NCBI GenBank assembly: GCA_020466095.1
Contig: CM035808.1
Coordinates: 56,257,152-56,321,151, forward strand
DNA length: 64,000 nt
Source of the DNA: Chlorops oryzae
Taxonomy: Eukaryota; Arthropoda; Insecta; Diptera; Chloropidae
Direction: 5' to 3'
Made by a program: the position numbers and the translations under genes. Under the pieces are notes generated by a model. It saw only the letters and a program-made list of their open reading frames with translations. It ran no database searches and had not been told where the DNA came from. How positions within the stretch are numbered: position 1 is the first letter of the stretch; each line of letters starts with the position of its first letter. Positions 20,160 through 31,984 of this stretch are shown piece after piece.

Positions 20160-23100
20160 AAGAGCACGTCGACCTGTAAGATCTATTGTGCCCCCTTTTC
20201 CATCCTCAGAGACTCAGTCTCTGAGTCCTGCGTCCAGCAGGAAGTTTAGTATAGAAGCTACATTGCTGGATTTGAGTTCCGCTTCGGGTAGTATTTGCCC
20301 CCCAAAGTTACTAATTCTTGCTTTTTTCAGGGCCGGACATGACCCGATGATGTGAGCTGCAGTTTCCTTGTCTGTATTACAGAACCGGCTTTTCTCATTC
20401 GTGAGCACTTTCAGTTTAGTGAGGTGATAGTTCAACCTGCAGTGACCTGAGAGTATTACTGTTATTATTCTTAGTTTATTCTTTGATAGTTTTATGCTTT
20501 CCTCGAACCTTTTGTGGTTGTGCGTTCCTATCATAAGCTTAGATTGCGAGATTCCTGTTTGTTGCAGTATAGTTTCCTCTCGGCAGATTCCTTGTCCCTG
20601 ATAGGTTTGTTGATTGCTCCCTTACCTAGGCCACGGAATGGTTCAGGTCCATAGAGGGCTAATTCTGCCCCCTCTTTAGGCATTCTGTCCGCCAGTTCAT
20701 TACCATCTATTCCCAGATGTCCTGGAACCCACATTAAGCCATATTTCATTTCTTTCACCCGGTGTGTTTAGCTTTTTTAGGCACTCCCTAACTAGTTTAG
20801 AATTGACCTGGTTAGAGATGAGTGCTTTAATCGCTGCCTAGCTGTCAGTGAGTATAGCAATCATGCAGTTTGTATACTTGCGTTTGAGGTTAATGTTCGC
20901 GCATCTGTCAATCGCGTATATTTCCGATTGAAAGATGGACGCATTTACCCCCAATGATTCTTAGTATTTGATCCTCGGCCCTACGAGTCCTGCTCCTGCT
21001 CCATGCTCAGTGAGTGAGCCGTTAGTGAACCAGGTTATCATATTCTGGTTTATGCCATAGGTTGTGGATATACCGTCCCATTTTTCTTTTGTGCTTAGTT
21101 TGGTTTTGAATTTCTTTTCCCAACTAAATTCAGTGAGCATGGTATCCCTCGGCATGCTGATTTCAGGTAGCTGTGCTTTAAGAGTTTCATGTCTCTTGAA
21201 ATTTGCACGGCTGTTTGTGCCGATGTTTGCGGATATCATCCTAAGAACTGCCCTCTTGGTCTGGGATTGCATATGTATATGAAGAGGTGTTAGTTCTAGG
21301 ATGACCTCCATAGAGGCTGTTGGGCATGTGCGCATGGCCCCCGTAACGCTGACGCAGGCCAGTTTTTGAATCCTGGCCAGCTCGTTTTTAACGGTCTGTA
21401 GCTCTATGCATTTTTCCCAAACAATAACTGCATATGACATCATTGGTCTCACAATGGCAGTGTAGATCCAGCGCAGTATTTTGGGGGTGCATCCCCATTT
21501 TCGGCCTGCGAGTGCTCTGCATGTCATAAATACTCTTGTTGCTTTATTGGTTATTTCCTTCAAATGGGCTTTCCATCTAAGTCTTTGGTCCAATGTAGCG
21601 CCCAGGAACTTTACTTGCGTTCGCTTTGCTATTTCAACTCCACCTAAGTAGATGGGTTTGAGGTTCTTTAATTTATATTTCCTAGTAAAGGGGACAATTG
21701 TGGTATTGGCTGGGTTGATGCTCAGTCCCACCTTGTCACACCATTTCTTTGCTAGTTTCAGCCCTAGCGAGATTCTCTCGCACAATGTCGTTTCGAATTC
21801 GCCTCTGCTTATGATGACAATGTCATCCGCATATCTCTGGCACGACAGACCAGATTTATCTAGCTCATCCAGTAGTTCATCTACATACAAGGCTCCTTAT
21901 TAGGAGAGGTAGTACCCCTCCTTGTAGGAATCTTCAAGGGGTATTTGCTATGATGCTCCCTGTACTAGTGGTTATTCTCTATTGGGTCAGACTATTAGGA
22001 ATTCCTCTTCTCAGTAGAGTGTTACGTATTGTTTCGTGCGGATGTTGTTGAAGGCCTCCTTTATGTCAAGAAATGCGCATATAGCGGTTTCTTGTTCTTC
22101 CACGCTATCCCGTATTTCCCCAGTCAGTTGTTACAGCGCAGTTTCCGTTGACTGGCCTGCTCTGTACGCATGCTGATTGGTATGTGGCGGGAAATTTATT
22201 AGTGTATTTGTTCTAATGTAGTTATCTAACACTTTTTCCATAGTTTTCAGAAGGAAAGATGTTAGACAAATAGGTCTGAAGGATTTTGGGTGCAGAGGGT
22301 CCTTTTTGCCTGGTTTTGGCAAAAATACTACCTTGGCCCTTCTCCAGACTTTGGGGATGTGCCCAAGTGCTAAACTGCTTATAATTATTGTAGTTAGTTT
22401 ACCTATTATAATCTTAAAGCCCTTCTGTAATAACGCTGGAAATATGCCGTCGAACCCAGGAGATTTAAGTAGTTTGAAGGACATGACTGCCCACTTAATC
22501 CTGTTTACTGTGGATATTTCTTTCACTGTTTTCCAGTCTCTTCTTCTTATTTCATTTCCTATTTCCCATTCTACAAGGTCTGATGTGCCGTAGGCCCCTG
22601 GAAAGTGAGTTTGAAGAAGGAGTTTGGTCCTTTTCTCCTCACCCTCGGTAAACCTATCGTCGCCCTTTCTGAGGTTGCTTTGGGAGATATTGCTCCCTTT
22701 GGCCAGTACTTTGTAGAGTTTAGAAACCTCTGTGCAGTGTTCAATGCTACCACAGAAATTCCTGAAGCTGTCTCTTTTTCATTTTCGAATCTCTCTGTTA
22801 TAGATAGTTAGTTTTGCTCTGTAGGTTGACCAGTCATTAGTCTTTTTTGCACTATTGAAGAGCCTGCGGACTTTCTTCCGCAGTTCTGCTAGGTTGTTAT
22901 TCCACCAAGGGATATCTCTCTGAGAGTTGATATTACTTGGCGGGCAACTGTCTTCATAGGCATCTATTATACTTTTATTGAAGGATTCTACTGTTATTTC
23001 TAGTTCCAACGGGGTCCTGATTTTATCACTCAGTTGTACCAAATTAGTTGCTAAGTTACCTAAGTATTTTTCCCGATCTATTTTTCTTGGGTTTCTTAGG

Positions 23101-23345
23101 GTTCTTTTTACCGCTGGGTAGCCTTCGATGTCAAATCTTAGTATTCTATGATCTGGTACTGCCCCAAGTGTTACCTATTGTTAGATCTAGGACTTCACTG
23201 CGGGCACTGTGGGCTGTAGTGACGAAAGTAGGAGTGTTGCCTACATTTATTACCTCTAGCTCTTTACTTATTATAAATTCATGAAGGTACTCACCTCGTG
23301 CATTGGTGTCTGTTCTTCTCCACGCCTCGTTGTGTGCAATTGATT
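20160..23345 (-). pseudogene. LOA-like non-LTR retrotransposon, copy 2 (5'-truncated)
   Basis: Minus-strand blocks in order: endonuclease end (ARGEYLHEFIISKELEVINV near 23290), RT (KSPGFDGIFP near 22460, FRPICLTSFLLKTMEKVLDN, HAYRAGQSTETAL, then YADDIVII near 21830 as the catalytic box), thumb (TLDQRLRWKAHLKEITNKAT), RNase H (MITWFTNGSLTEHGAGAG near 21015, WVPGHLGIDGNELADR near 20725) and a C-terminal segment with a CCHC-like CNTDKETAAHIIGSCP near 20360. The longest unbroken part is 20961-21890. Several frameshifts and stops separate the pieces. The RNase H domain and wording place it in the LOA/I group. Confidence 0.85.
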
Positions 23346-23432
23346 ATAATAATTTGTTTCAAAAATTTGTGACGTAATTAAATCATTCCTCATCAAAAGA
23401 CTTTTTCTGATTAAATTTTATGTAAGACCCCC

Positions 23433-23743
23433 TGTTGGCGACCTGCAAGTTACGAACTACTGAGTACTCATTGCGGCTTCTCGAGTACCTATCAAAAGGT
23501 ACTATTCAAAATTTGTAAACCAAGTAAGCAAGTAATCACCCTTATTAAATATTAAGTTGTGAATTCATAAGTAATTTGTTAATATAGTTTTAAAGCCACA
23601 TATTGTTCACGCATCAGACACATTGTTCACGCATTTTCTACTAGTCGTCATCGACGTTCTTCGAACAAAAAGAAACAACAAAGAAGGGAGTGAAGCTATA
23701 AAAATTGAGGTTCATTTCCGTTGAAAGTCATCTGTCTCCAACA
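23433..23743 (+). repeat. 5' LTR of the BEL/Pao element
   Basis: 311 bp. Shares with the 3' LTR the TCGAGTACCTATCAAAAGGT block, AAACCAAGTAAG, the CATCAGACACATTGTTCACG segment and the CATCTGTCT end. Lacks a segment of about 95 bp present in the 3' LTR. Confidence 0.88.
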
Positions 23744-24069
23744 ATCCTTAAAAATTGTTTTTTTTTTTTGGATTTGCTCAAAATTGGCAAACCTTCAAAT
23801 TGCATCGAACGAACTCTGATTCCCCCTGGAAATTACGTCTTCAGTGGTATTGTTTAACCTGGCTAAATGCAAGGCAAATAACTGGGTACAAGGTGAAAGA
23901 CTTCAGTTGTCATTGAAGCTATTAAGGCAACGAGCGGCGGCCGAATAATTACTGCCTGGCAGGGTAACATTGACAGCGACGACGAGTCTGGCCAAGTGCA
24001 TAGTACCGGCAACGTTTTGAAAATGTATCCTACGAACGAGACTTCTTCGCCAAATGATGAGGGACACTT

Positions 24070-24216
24070 TCACTGCGGGGAATGCAGCGAAAGCAGAGAC
24101 GTTGAAATGGTGCACTGCGATAGCTGCAACTGATGGCATCAATAAGAATGTGTGGGCGTTACGGATGATATAGCTGATAGGGAGTGGAACTGCGCGCACT
24201 CTAAGAAGCGTTAAAA
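24070..24216 (+). pseudogene. PHD-like zinc finger relic in BEL gag
   Basis: The plus frame reads CGEC, then EMVHCDSCN, a stop, WHQ, a stop, ECVGVTDD and EWNCAHS. The spacing follows the PHD pattern C-x2-C ... C-x2-C-x4-H-x2-C ... W-x-C. PHD-type fingers occur in the gag of some insect BEL/Pao elements. Two in-frame stops show this copy is dead, and the last cysteine of the finger is replaced by serine. Confidence 0.6.
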
Positions 24217-25080
24217 GTAACCGCGAACAGAATTGGAACAGAGAGAGAACGTCGTAACAGTAATGCAACATCAAAGACGATTGCATTCAATTGAAATCAA
24301 TCGCTGTAGTCGACTTAAATTGCTGCTCATCCAGGTACGCATCAGGTGAGTCGAGTTGATGAAGCAAACGCTAATCGTGCAAGTATTGATCTCGAAAATG
24401 AGCTAAAGTTTTTAGAAGAAGATAAACGTATCGAACTGAATTTTATCAAGCAACTGCTGAAAATGTATTCGTTTCTAGCCGTGTTGGGCTTCATTTGACG
24501 GCTCGGCATGCAGTTCCCAAGGAACTCCCTGTATTCACGGAGAACCTTAAGAGTAGCCTGCCTTCATTAGCAGGTACGACAATTCACCACGATTATGTGG
24601 ATACTCTCACGCCGACAATATGTTACGCCTTGTGAACATGCTCTAGAGGGTCAAGCTCGCGAAGCTGTAGGTAGTTAGTTGCTAAACCTGGCTTTAGTAC
24701 CAGATGTTATATTCACACTAACGATGCCATTCGATAAACCCGAACGTATAATAAATAGTCTTCTAGTAAAGTTGCGTGCGTCCACAAATGTAAACCCAAA
24801 TAAATTAGATACTTTGATAACGTTTTCGTCAAAAACCTAATGCCAACCATGGAGGCTTCTAACCTTAGACCGCATTTGGAAAATCCTTTACTTTAAACTG
24901 AACTTTTAGACAAGCTACCAGCGCAACAGTGTTTTGAGTATGCTTGGCATTCGAGAAATAAAAATGAAAATTTGACTCATATCAAACATTGGCTTTTCGA
25001 GTTTGATACCGCTGCCAGCTGCGGACACAACGTAGAGAGTTGGATTTCACGAGCAGGCTAACGATGATTCTGAAGCTTAA
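24217..25080 (+). pseudogene. Degraded BEL gag body
   Basis: Frames are short. Pieces such as FDLENELKFLEEDKRIELNF-type helical sequence near 24390 and a hydrophilic stretch near 24900-25020 fit a BEL Gag capsid by position. Nothing longer is open. Confidence 0.45.
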
Positions 25081-25640
25081 GTCGAACTAACCGCAAATAT
25101 AGATAAATGCCTGTTATGTTCAAAAGATCATCTAATTATCTTGTGTCCGCCATTTACACATCTGCCCTAAAAAAATTGGAATTTATTCAAAACGAACGCA
25201 TTGCCGTACTTGTCTTAGGGCTAACGAATTTTCCAAATGCAAACAACGTAAAGAATGTGGCATAGAAAGCTGCACTGCCAAACATCATCCGTTGTTGCAT
25301 AAAAGGGCTCCAGAGGATGTAACACAAGTCAATAAAAATGCAAAGCAGGTCACAATACATATGGCTAAAACTTCAAAGGTTCTCTTTAAGGTTGTTCCCA
25401 AAATCCTTCATAACAAAAACTATGGTGTAAATTTGCTTGCATTGTTAGATGACGGCTCTGGCCCAACGATGGCCAAAATGTTATCGTTAATAATGTTATC
25501 GAACAATAAGTTTTAAAAGGAAAGCCAACTGAATTTGGCGTGCGCTGGAATAATGGGTCAGTTCGTTCGGAACATAGTTCTGAGTTGCTCGATTTCATAG
25601 TTTCCGTTCGCGGCAAAACCGAAAAAAGAACACTTTGCGT
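25081..25640 (+). pseudogene. BEL nucleocapsid zinc knuckles and protease
   Basis: Pieces CLLCSKDHLII near 25110, CGIESCTAKHHPLLHKRAP near 25260 and then NLLALLDDGSGPTMAK near 25430 follow the BEL order of CCHC knuckles and aspartic protease (LLDDGS holds the catalytic Asp). A further FGVRWNNGSVRSEHSSELLD stretch follows in another frame. Frameshifts interrupt every part. Confidence 0.7.
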
Positions 25641-26710
25641 TATGTATACGCTGTTGAAAGGTTAGAGTTGCCAGTTCAAACTATGATTGTTGAAGATCTC
25701 GCGGATAAGTTTGATCATTTAAAAGGACTGCCTGTGCAGTCATACCACAGTGTGATTCCGACAATGATCATTGGGTTGAGAACAAGAACGCTATGATGCC
25801 TATGGAATTTAGAAAAGGAAAAATTAATGAGCCTGCCGCAACAAAAACAAGAGTAGGTTGGACGATCTTCGGGGCTTTGGCAGAGCATTGTTCAGATCCT
25901 GTTAAAAGTATTTTGCAGTTGCACGTGTGTCAATGTGACGACGATATCGCGTTGTGAACGGCTTATGAACGAAAATATGCAAATTGAAAAACCCTTCATG
26001 CAAGATTGCGGAAATGAGTTAATTTTGTCCGCGGTAGATAAATTGGAAAAATTCGTAAAAACGACTGAAAATTTTTTTTACCGCCAGACTGTTTTGGCGC
26101 GCTTTTTAAAAAAAAGCTTGATAAAAATCCTGAACTAAAGGTTCGTGTAAATACGCTCATAGGAAAATTGCAGCAGAAAGGATATATTGGAGTGCTTGAA
26201 AATTCTGAGATAGAGCACGAATCCCCACGAAAGTGGTACTTGCCTCTTTTCTCCGTGTTTGGTCCCAATAACCTAAACAAAACTAGAATAATCTGGGATG
26301 CGGCTGCTCAGTATAAAGAAGTTTCTCTAAATAACTGCTAAGAATCAGGTCCCAATTTGTTTTCTTCCCTAGTGGTGGTACTTAGACATTTCCGATTTGG
26401 TAAGAAAGGTATATGCGGGGATATTCGTGAAATGTTCCACCGGGTAAAGATCCACGAAGATGATCAGCACTCGCAGCGTCAAGTTTGGACGCCTCCACGA
26501 ATAAATGTTCTGAAAGTCTGCAGATTCGGAGTTACTTGCTCCCCTTATGTTGCTCAATGCGCAAAAAATAAAAATGCAAAGAAGCACGCATAACGGTATC
26601 CAAGAGCAGCAAAATCGTGACGTTCTAGTCATTACATGGGCGACATGTTGGATAGTTTTGACATACTGGATGAGACTGTAGAACTTATAAGAGATGTGAC
26701 GCTTGTGCAT
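25641..26710 (+). pseudogene. BEL reverse transcriptase relic
   Basis: LIGKLQQKGYIGVLE, WYLPLFSVFGPNN, TRIIWDAAAQYKEVSLNNC, then ICGDIREMFHRVKIHEDDQH and VCRFGVTCSPYVAQCAKN (26125-26590) are the diagnostic BEL/Pao RT blocks, including the GDIREMFHxxxI region around the first catalytic Asp. The block for the catalytic YVDD region is mutated beyond recognition. Confidence 0.8.
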
Positions 26711-27169
26711 AAAGCGGGCAATTAAGAGATAAGAAATGGGTTATCAAATGCGGCAGATTTAAGTGAATTGCTACAGGGCCCAATGGAACAAAATACTTTT
26801 TTTAAGGCGGCGCAGATGAAAGACCAAGTCATTGAGCCTGAAAATGAACTGGGTCTATTGTGGCAAACGAAAAGCGACCGCTGTTTATTCAACACGAAGC
26901 TGACGAAAGCTACTTCCTACATTTAAAAGGAATAAAATTGCCTACTAAACGCGAATTGCTTAGACAAATAATATTTATTTTTGAACCACAACATTTCTTA
27001 TCCTTTTACATTGTAAGTGTTTAGAATCTGCTCCAAAAGGTGTGGAGAAGAGCTATCGACTGGGATGATGAAATCCCGATAAAACTCGAGGAAGGGTGGC
27101 GGAAATGGCTTGCGCTTCTCCCGTCATTGCGACAGTGAACGTCCCAAATTTAAGTTCAGAGAACACAAC

Positions 27170-27650
27170 CGCATGAGCTCCAATATAGATTTGCACATCT
27201 TTGTTGATGCTAGCTCGGAAGCGAATGCGACAGTAGTTTAGCTACAAATTGAAGGCAGAGGTGGTATAGAAGTACCATTAGTTGGTTCAGAAGTCAAGGT
27301 AGCGCCCATTCGACCCCTTTACGAGTATATTCCCCGAATGGAACTGTCAGGCGCCCTCTTAGGAGAGCGATTTGCGAAAAGTTTTTTAGAAAGTCAAGAT
27401 ATGAGAATTCGTTGTACATATTTTTGGACCGATTCCAAGACTTTTTTATCTTGGTTTCGTCAAAAGTCAAAAACATATAAACAATTTGTAATGTTAAGAG
27501 TAACAGAGATGCAAGAATTAACAGATGTAATGAAATGGTTTTATATACCCCCAAAGATTAACGTAGCCGACAAGGCTAACAAAATAAAAACTTCAATTAA
27601 TATTGATGATTCTAGTAAGTGGTTTTCTGGGCCTGAATTTTTAAATTAAC
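27170..27650 (+). pseudogene. BEL RNase H relic
   Basis: DLHIFVDASSEANATVV near 27190, then IPRMELSGALLGERFA, FWTDSKTFLSWFRQKSK and FYIPPKINVADKAN. These are the RNase H active-site strands and the typical NVAD end of BEL pol. The 27338-27649 part is open; the rest is broken. Confidence 0.82.
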
Positions 27651-27911
27651 CAATAGATGAGTGGTCCTTACAGATTACGTCATAAGAGATAATTTACGAA
27701 GCGAATAAAGTAAGTGTGGAAAACAGGGGTCCTTTAGAAGCCGTACAAATCGAGGATTCGCGTGCGTTGTTAGATCCCAATCAATTTTCTAAATGGAAAT
27801 ATATCTTGTGCAGAATGGCTTAAGTCAGACATTTCATTAATATTTTAAAAATAAAATCTACGAACAAACGCCTTGGACTAACCGTTGCGATACATTCTAC
27901 TTTTAAGGAAG

Positions 27912-29690
27912 TGCTGTGTCATCCTACCGGCTGCGCATTAAAATGTTGCGAGCTGGGGATGGACGTCCAAGCGAAGACCACCGGCTGCGCCATAAAATGT
28001 TGTGTCATCCTACCCGCTGTGCCATAAAATGTTGTGTGCTGGGGATGGACGTCTAAGCGAAGACCACAAATAAAAACGCCATCGACTTCAATTTTAGTTT
28101 TCTTTATTTAAGTCCTTTTTCATTTTAACAATCCTATTCTGGCTTACTTAACTGCCCTAATCCCTAGCTTCACTGAGATCCACTCTTTTTCCTCCTTGCT
28201 CGTAAGTAGGTGCGACAAAGTTGAGATCTGATTTGACTTTCGATTGCAAACTGCAAGTCCTCTTCCATTGATCGAAGCTTTGCTTAAATAGATCAATATT
28301 GCTGATCTAGCAATATTGGATATTGATTCTGCATCAGCCAATTTTCGATCTTCCCCTGCCGGTGTGCCTACTCTGCACTTGTTGTTGTTGTTTTCGTTTG
28401 AGCAGGGGCTAGTCTTTGCTACTGCGTTTCATGCCCTTCTCGATTGCCTGTTGTTGCTGTTGCGAGTTACGCCAATAGCTTTTTTGCTGATTTTCCATAT
28501 CGGCTTTCATTGTTGACGTAGGTCAGCGGTTGAAGGCGTTGAACCTCTTATGCACAGCTTATGCAGTTGCTTATGATTGCTGACTCGCTTGCTCGCTTCT
28601 TGCATACGTTGCGTTAATTGCATAAGCATCTCTGGCTGTTGTTGTTGTTGTTTGGCTGTATCTGCGAGCTTGCGGTCGTTGCGTAAGCTCTTGACTGAAA
28701 AAGCGTAAAATTGTTGCTTTGCCTTTCTACCTTGAACCTCTGGTCATCAGCTGTTGTTTTTGTTGCTAAAAGAGTGTCGACTGTCATTCTTGGTGTTGTG
28801 TCGTCGAATTCCTCTGCTGCATTTTAATTGTTTTTATATGTTTTGGTACTTTTCTCGCTTAGAGCTGGTAGCGTGGTGTTAGAGTGTGAAGTGACGCTTT
28901 TCGAGTTACAATAGTAGAAACGCTCACGCACTGCGCCGCAGTGCCATTTGTCACATAGAAATCAAAATACATGATTATAATTGAAAGCGAACAGTCAAAA
29001 AGTACCATAGAAACGCATGGCATAGCGTTCTATCGAATTTAGATTTCTGTGCTAATTCGACAGCTGTGGTATTGGTTTTGTTTGGCAAATTGTATTTACG
29101 ACTCGCAAGGCTGCCAATTCAAGTTCATTCCAATTATTATTTGTTTCTCATAAGGAAACCATAAGTTTTGTTAAAGCATAACGTCGGCTTAAAGTGTAAG
29201 CCTGCTAAGTCCACTTTGAACCGATTCCGTTTTTTCGATGTCATTCGATAGAAAAAAGCACACTGCATCGTCAGGAAATAAAATCTTTTTTAATTTCAAA
29301 TTCTAAATACGGAGAAATTGGTGATGAGTAAAACTGCTAAGTCCAACTTTGGTCAAAGTTCACAGCTAACAGCAACAAGTGACTCCAAGTAGACTTTTTA
29401 TGGTGCACAGAATCGAATTTAGAAGAGATTTCATATAGAAACAAAATAAACCATCCATATTTTGGGTCTCCTTCCCTACTTTGAAGTCTTGAAAAAAATT
29501 GTTTTTTGTTTACCCTGTAAAGTTTTGAAATTGTAAGTTAGCAGGTTTACACTTTAAGCCGACGATAAATAAAATAGAGCAATTTCAAATATGAAAAAAA
29601 AAAACAATTTATTGCTGTGCTTCACTCTTTACTAGAAATTTTCTCCTTGCTATGCCATGCCATGCAGTGCGCCGCAGTGCGTGAGTGTTT
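27912..29690. mobile_element. Composite insertion inside the BEL pol region
   Basis: BEL pol homology stops after IHSTF near 27905 and resumes with LNSEELQWAESELY at 29695. TTCTAC occurs at both edges and may be a target duplication. The insertion includes a two-copy repeat (GCTGGGGATGGACGTC at about 27952 and 28041, about 90 bp apart). It also includes a Gln-rich minus-strand coding relic (about 28140-28810; one piece reads SFDQWKRTCSLQSKVKSDLN) and, at its right end, a foldback unit (28913-29694) with a further MITE inside. I cannot name the family of the left part. Confidence 0.5.
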
Positions 29691-29694
29691 CTAC
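28913..29694. mobile_element. Foldback unit with GTAGAAAC...GCACTGCG inverted ends
   Basis: Left GTAGAAACGCTCACGCACTG at 28914 and right CAGTGCGTGAGTGTTTCTAC ending near 29694 are inverted repeats with about one mismatch over 20 bases. Similarity continues weakly inward through a CGC/GCG palindrome. The MITE at 29182-29564 lies inside it. No clear target duplication. Confidence 0.55.
29182..29564. mobile_element. MITE with CGTCGGCTTAAAGTGTAA ends and ATAA duplication
   Basis: Left end CGTCGGCTTAAAGTGTAAGC and right end, reverse-complemented, CGTCGGCTTAAAGTGTAAAC match over 18 of the first 19 bases and continue as CCTGCTAA on both arms. ATAA lies outside each end (29178-29181 and 29565-29568). 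383 bp, no coding capacity. Confidence 0.75.
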
Positions 29695-29695
29695 C

Positions 29696-30560
29696 CTTAA
29701 TTCAGAAGAGCTTCAGTGGGCTGAAAGTGAGCTATATTGCGTGGCTCAATATGACAAGTATTGGGTTGGAATCAATGCGCTCAGAAGCAATCCTCGATCA
29801 GCTCTGCATAAACAAAGTCCTTTAAGAAATTTCTCGCCATATTTGGATAGCGATGGTATTCTGCGTATAAATGGACGTAAAAATTATGCTCATGTTGAAT
29901 TAAATGTATAGCATCCGATTATTTTCTCAAAAGATCACCGTATAGTTTTTTTGATTATCGATTGGTATCATCGGACACACCATCACATTCACCACGAAAC
30001 CGTTTTAAATGAAATAAGACAAAAGTTTTTTATAGCAGGATTAAGAAAGTTTTTGAGATCAAAACGAAGTGCTTGCCAAATTTGCAAAACCAACTCGGCT
30101 ATGCTTGCTGCACCTGAAATGGGATAGCTGCCTTAAACTTGGCTGCCTACGTTTGCTGAGCCTTTTGTGCATACAGGTGTGGACTTTTTTGGCCCGTTCA
30201 ACATCTCCGTAGGCCGTCGAAGTGAAAACATATAGGGCGTTATGTTCAGCTGCTTAACTTGAAGGGCGGTACACATTGAGGTGGCCCACTCGTTTTCCAT
30301 GAACTCTTGCGTCATGGCCTTTCGTAATTTTATGGCTGGACAAAGCATTTTCATTTTTACAGCGACAACGCTACGAACTTCACTGCAGCAGAGAAGGAGT
30401 AACGTGCAGCCCTCCGAGAACTTGACGGTGGCAAAATGTATGAAACAATCACAACGAGCGACACTACATGGTTTTATTGCCTCCCGCCAGTCCTCATATG
30501 CGAGAATCATTGGAGCGTATCATTCGTACCGCAAAAAACGTTCTTTATAACATCGTTTCA
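29696..30560 (+). pseudogene. BEL integrase relic
   Basis: EELQWAESELYCVAQYDKY, then DWYHRTHHHIHHETVLNEIR and FFIAGLRKFLRSKRSACQIC (HHCC finger), AAPEMG and FAEPFVHTGVDFFGPF (first catalytic Asp), then RAVHIE-like VAHSFSMNSCVMAFR. The following core is shifted between frames and has stops. Confidence 0.8.
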
Positions 30561-31040
30561 CCCACTACCAATTTAAACGAGGAGAAATTCCGAAATTGAC
30601 TTATTGAAGTAGAAAGTATTATCAACAGCCGCTCGTTGACATACGTCTCTTTGGATGCAGCAGATTAGGAAGCTTTTACATCCAACCATATACTCCTAGT
30701 GTCGTCTTATGGCCATTAGACTCCTCGGAAGTTCGAAGCTTGTGACCAGTTTGTGAAGAGTTCGTGGAGACATTCCCAGTATCTAGCCGACTGCTTCTGG
30801 AGGCGATGGCTCAAGGAAATTCTACCGCTCCTCACATGTAGACTTAAGTGGTACAAGAAAAACAAGCTAATATCCATTGGAGATTGTGGTGGTAGATCCT
30901 AAGCTTCCTCGTTATATTTGGCTCAAAGGCATAGTGATAGACCCCGTCCCCGTGAAAGATGGCCAAATAAGAAGCGCATACGTTCGCACTGGAAATGGAG
31001 TTTAGCATCGACCGGCCACCAAAATCGCAGTATTGAAGGT
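30561..31040 (+). pseudogene. BEL Pol C-terminal region relic
   Basis: EVESIINSRSLTYVSLDAAD near 30605, then SWRHSQYLADCFWRRWLKEI near 30770 and a final RPRERWPNKK-type basic tail near 30945. These are the usual end blocks of BEL Pol directly before the 3' LTR. Confidence 0.72.
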
Positions 31041-31446
31041 TGTTGGCAACCCGAAAATTGCCAACTACTGAATACTGCTTGCGGCTCCTCGAGTACCTAT
31101 CAAAAGGTTAAACTCTTTTAGCGATGAGTTTCTCTTTTCTTTCTATTCCATTTCTGTCGCCAGAAGGACACATTTTATATTTGTCCCAATAAATCTTAAA
31201 AACCTTATGGAAAAATTTTTAAACCAAGTAAGAAGTTAATCACCCTTAGTTTATATTAATTTGTAAATACATATACTAATTTGTTAATAAAGCTTTAAAG
31301 CCTTATATTGTTCGCATCAGACACATTGTTCACGGATTGTCTACGAGTCGTCATCGACATTCTTCGAACAAATGAAAACAATAAAGAGGGGCGTAAAGTT
31401 ATAAACATTGGAGTTAATTTCTGTTTAAAGTCATCTGTCTTCAACA
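31041..31446 (+). repeat. 3' LTR of the BEL/Pao element
   Basis: 406 bp. Shares all main blocks with the 5' LTR and carries an additional segment (about 31110-31205) containing CCCAATAAATCTTAAAAACC. Followed by CCCC, which matches the bases before the 5' LTR. Confidence 0.88.
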
Positions 31447-31599
31447 CCCCTCATTAATTAAATAAAGGAAAAACGTTCTTTAAAGGGACCGAAAAAGAGA
31501 CATCAATGAGTTATATATTCAGAAGCATTGTTCGCAGACATCGTTGTGTTAATTACCCGGAAGCCACTTAACCATCCTTACATATAGATATAACATAAC

Positions 31600-31685
31600 A
31601 CTAACGCTGCAACGTCACACCCAAATGTGTTATCCACATACGTAACACTGACGCAGCTAGTTTTTCGAACCTCGTTAATAATGGT
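31600..31685 (-). pseudogene. Short LOA-like RT fragment
   Basis: Minus strand gives FEKLAASVLRMWITH-type sequence that parallels the RIQKLACVSVTGAMRTCP block of the LOA-like copy at about 21340. DNA similarity around CGTAACACTGACGCAGCTAG supports it. Only about 80 bp remain. Confidence 0.45.
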
Positions 31686-31753
31686 AGGTCATAAGTAATC
31701 TATCCAGTTTTTTTTTTTATTAACTACAGTAAGTGGTCCTTAATTTTTTGAAA

Positions 31754-31984
31754 TCAATATTTACTTAGTTTATTTGTGGTCAAACGGTTGAGCGGATACG
31801 TATTCTTTCCTTCTTTAAGGGGTAAGGCAGCTGGTACTCTACTAAGCTGGGGAATTTCTAAGCGGTTATCTTTTTCAAGTACAATATACCCACATCTGTG
31901 CAAGCTTTTGGTGATCGAAATGTTGAATTTGGTTATGTAGTAACCTCGCTCATCATGGCGTGGCACTATGTAAGAATTGAACAT
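31754..31984 (-). other. Unrecognised 76-codon open frame
   Basis: A minus-strand frame, FNSYIVPRHDERGYYITKFN and onward, is mixed in composition and not low-complexity. It has no domain I recognise and no splice or start context that decides for a gene. It may be the end of an old element. Confidence 0.2.

Larger units (their letters stand above)
23433..31446 (+). mobile_element. Old BEL/Pao LTR retrotransposon with nested insertion
   Basis: LTRs at 23433-23743 and 31041-31446 begin TGTTGG and end TCAACA or CCAACA. They are clearly diverged, and the 3' one holds about 95 extra bases. CCCC on both sides fits a 4 bp target duplication. Inside, gag, protease, RT, RNase H and integrase blocks follow in BEL order, each with many stops. 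About 1.8 kb of unrelated sequence is inserted at 27912-29690 between RNase H and integrase. Confidence 0.85.

Noticed and set aside
19630..20160. Plus-strand open frame ending in long poly-isoleucine
   Set aside because: It is the antisense of Dong-like copy 2 running into the TTA microsatellite.
28913..29694. Exact target duplication for the outer foldback
   Set aside because: Bases outside the inverted ends do not match; only the TTCTAC at the wider BEL edges is suggestive.
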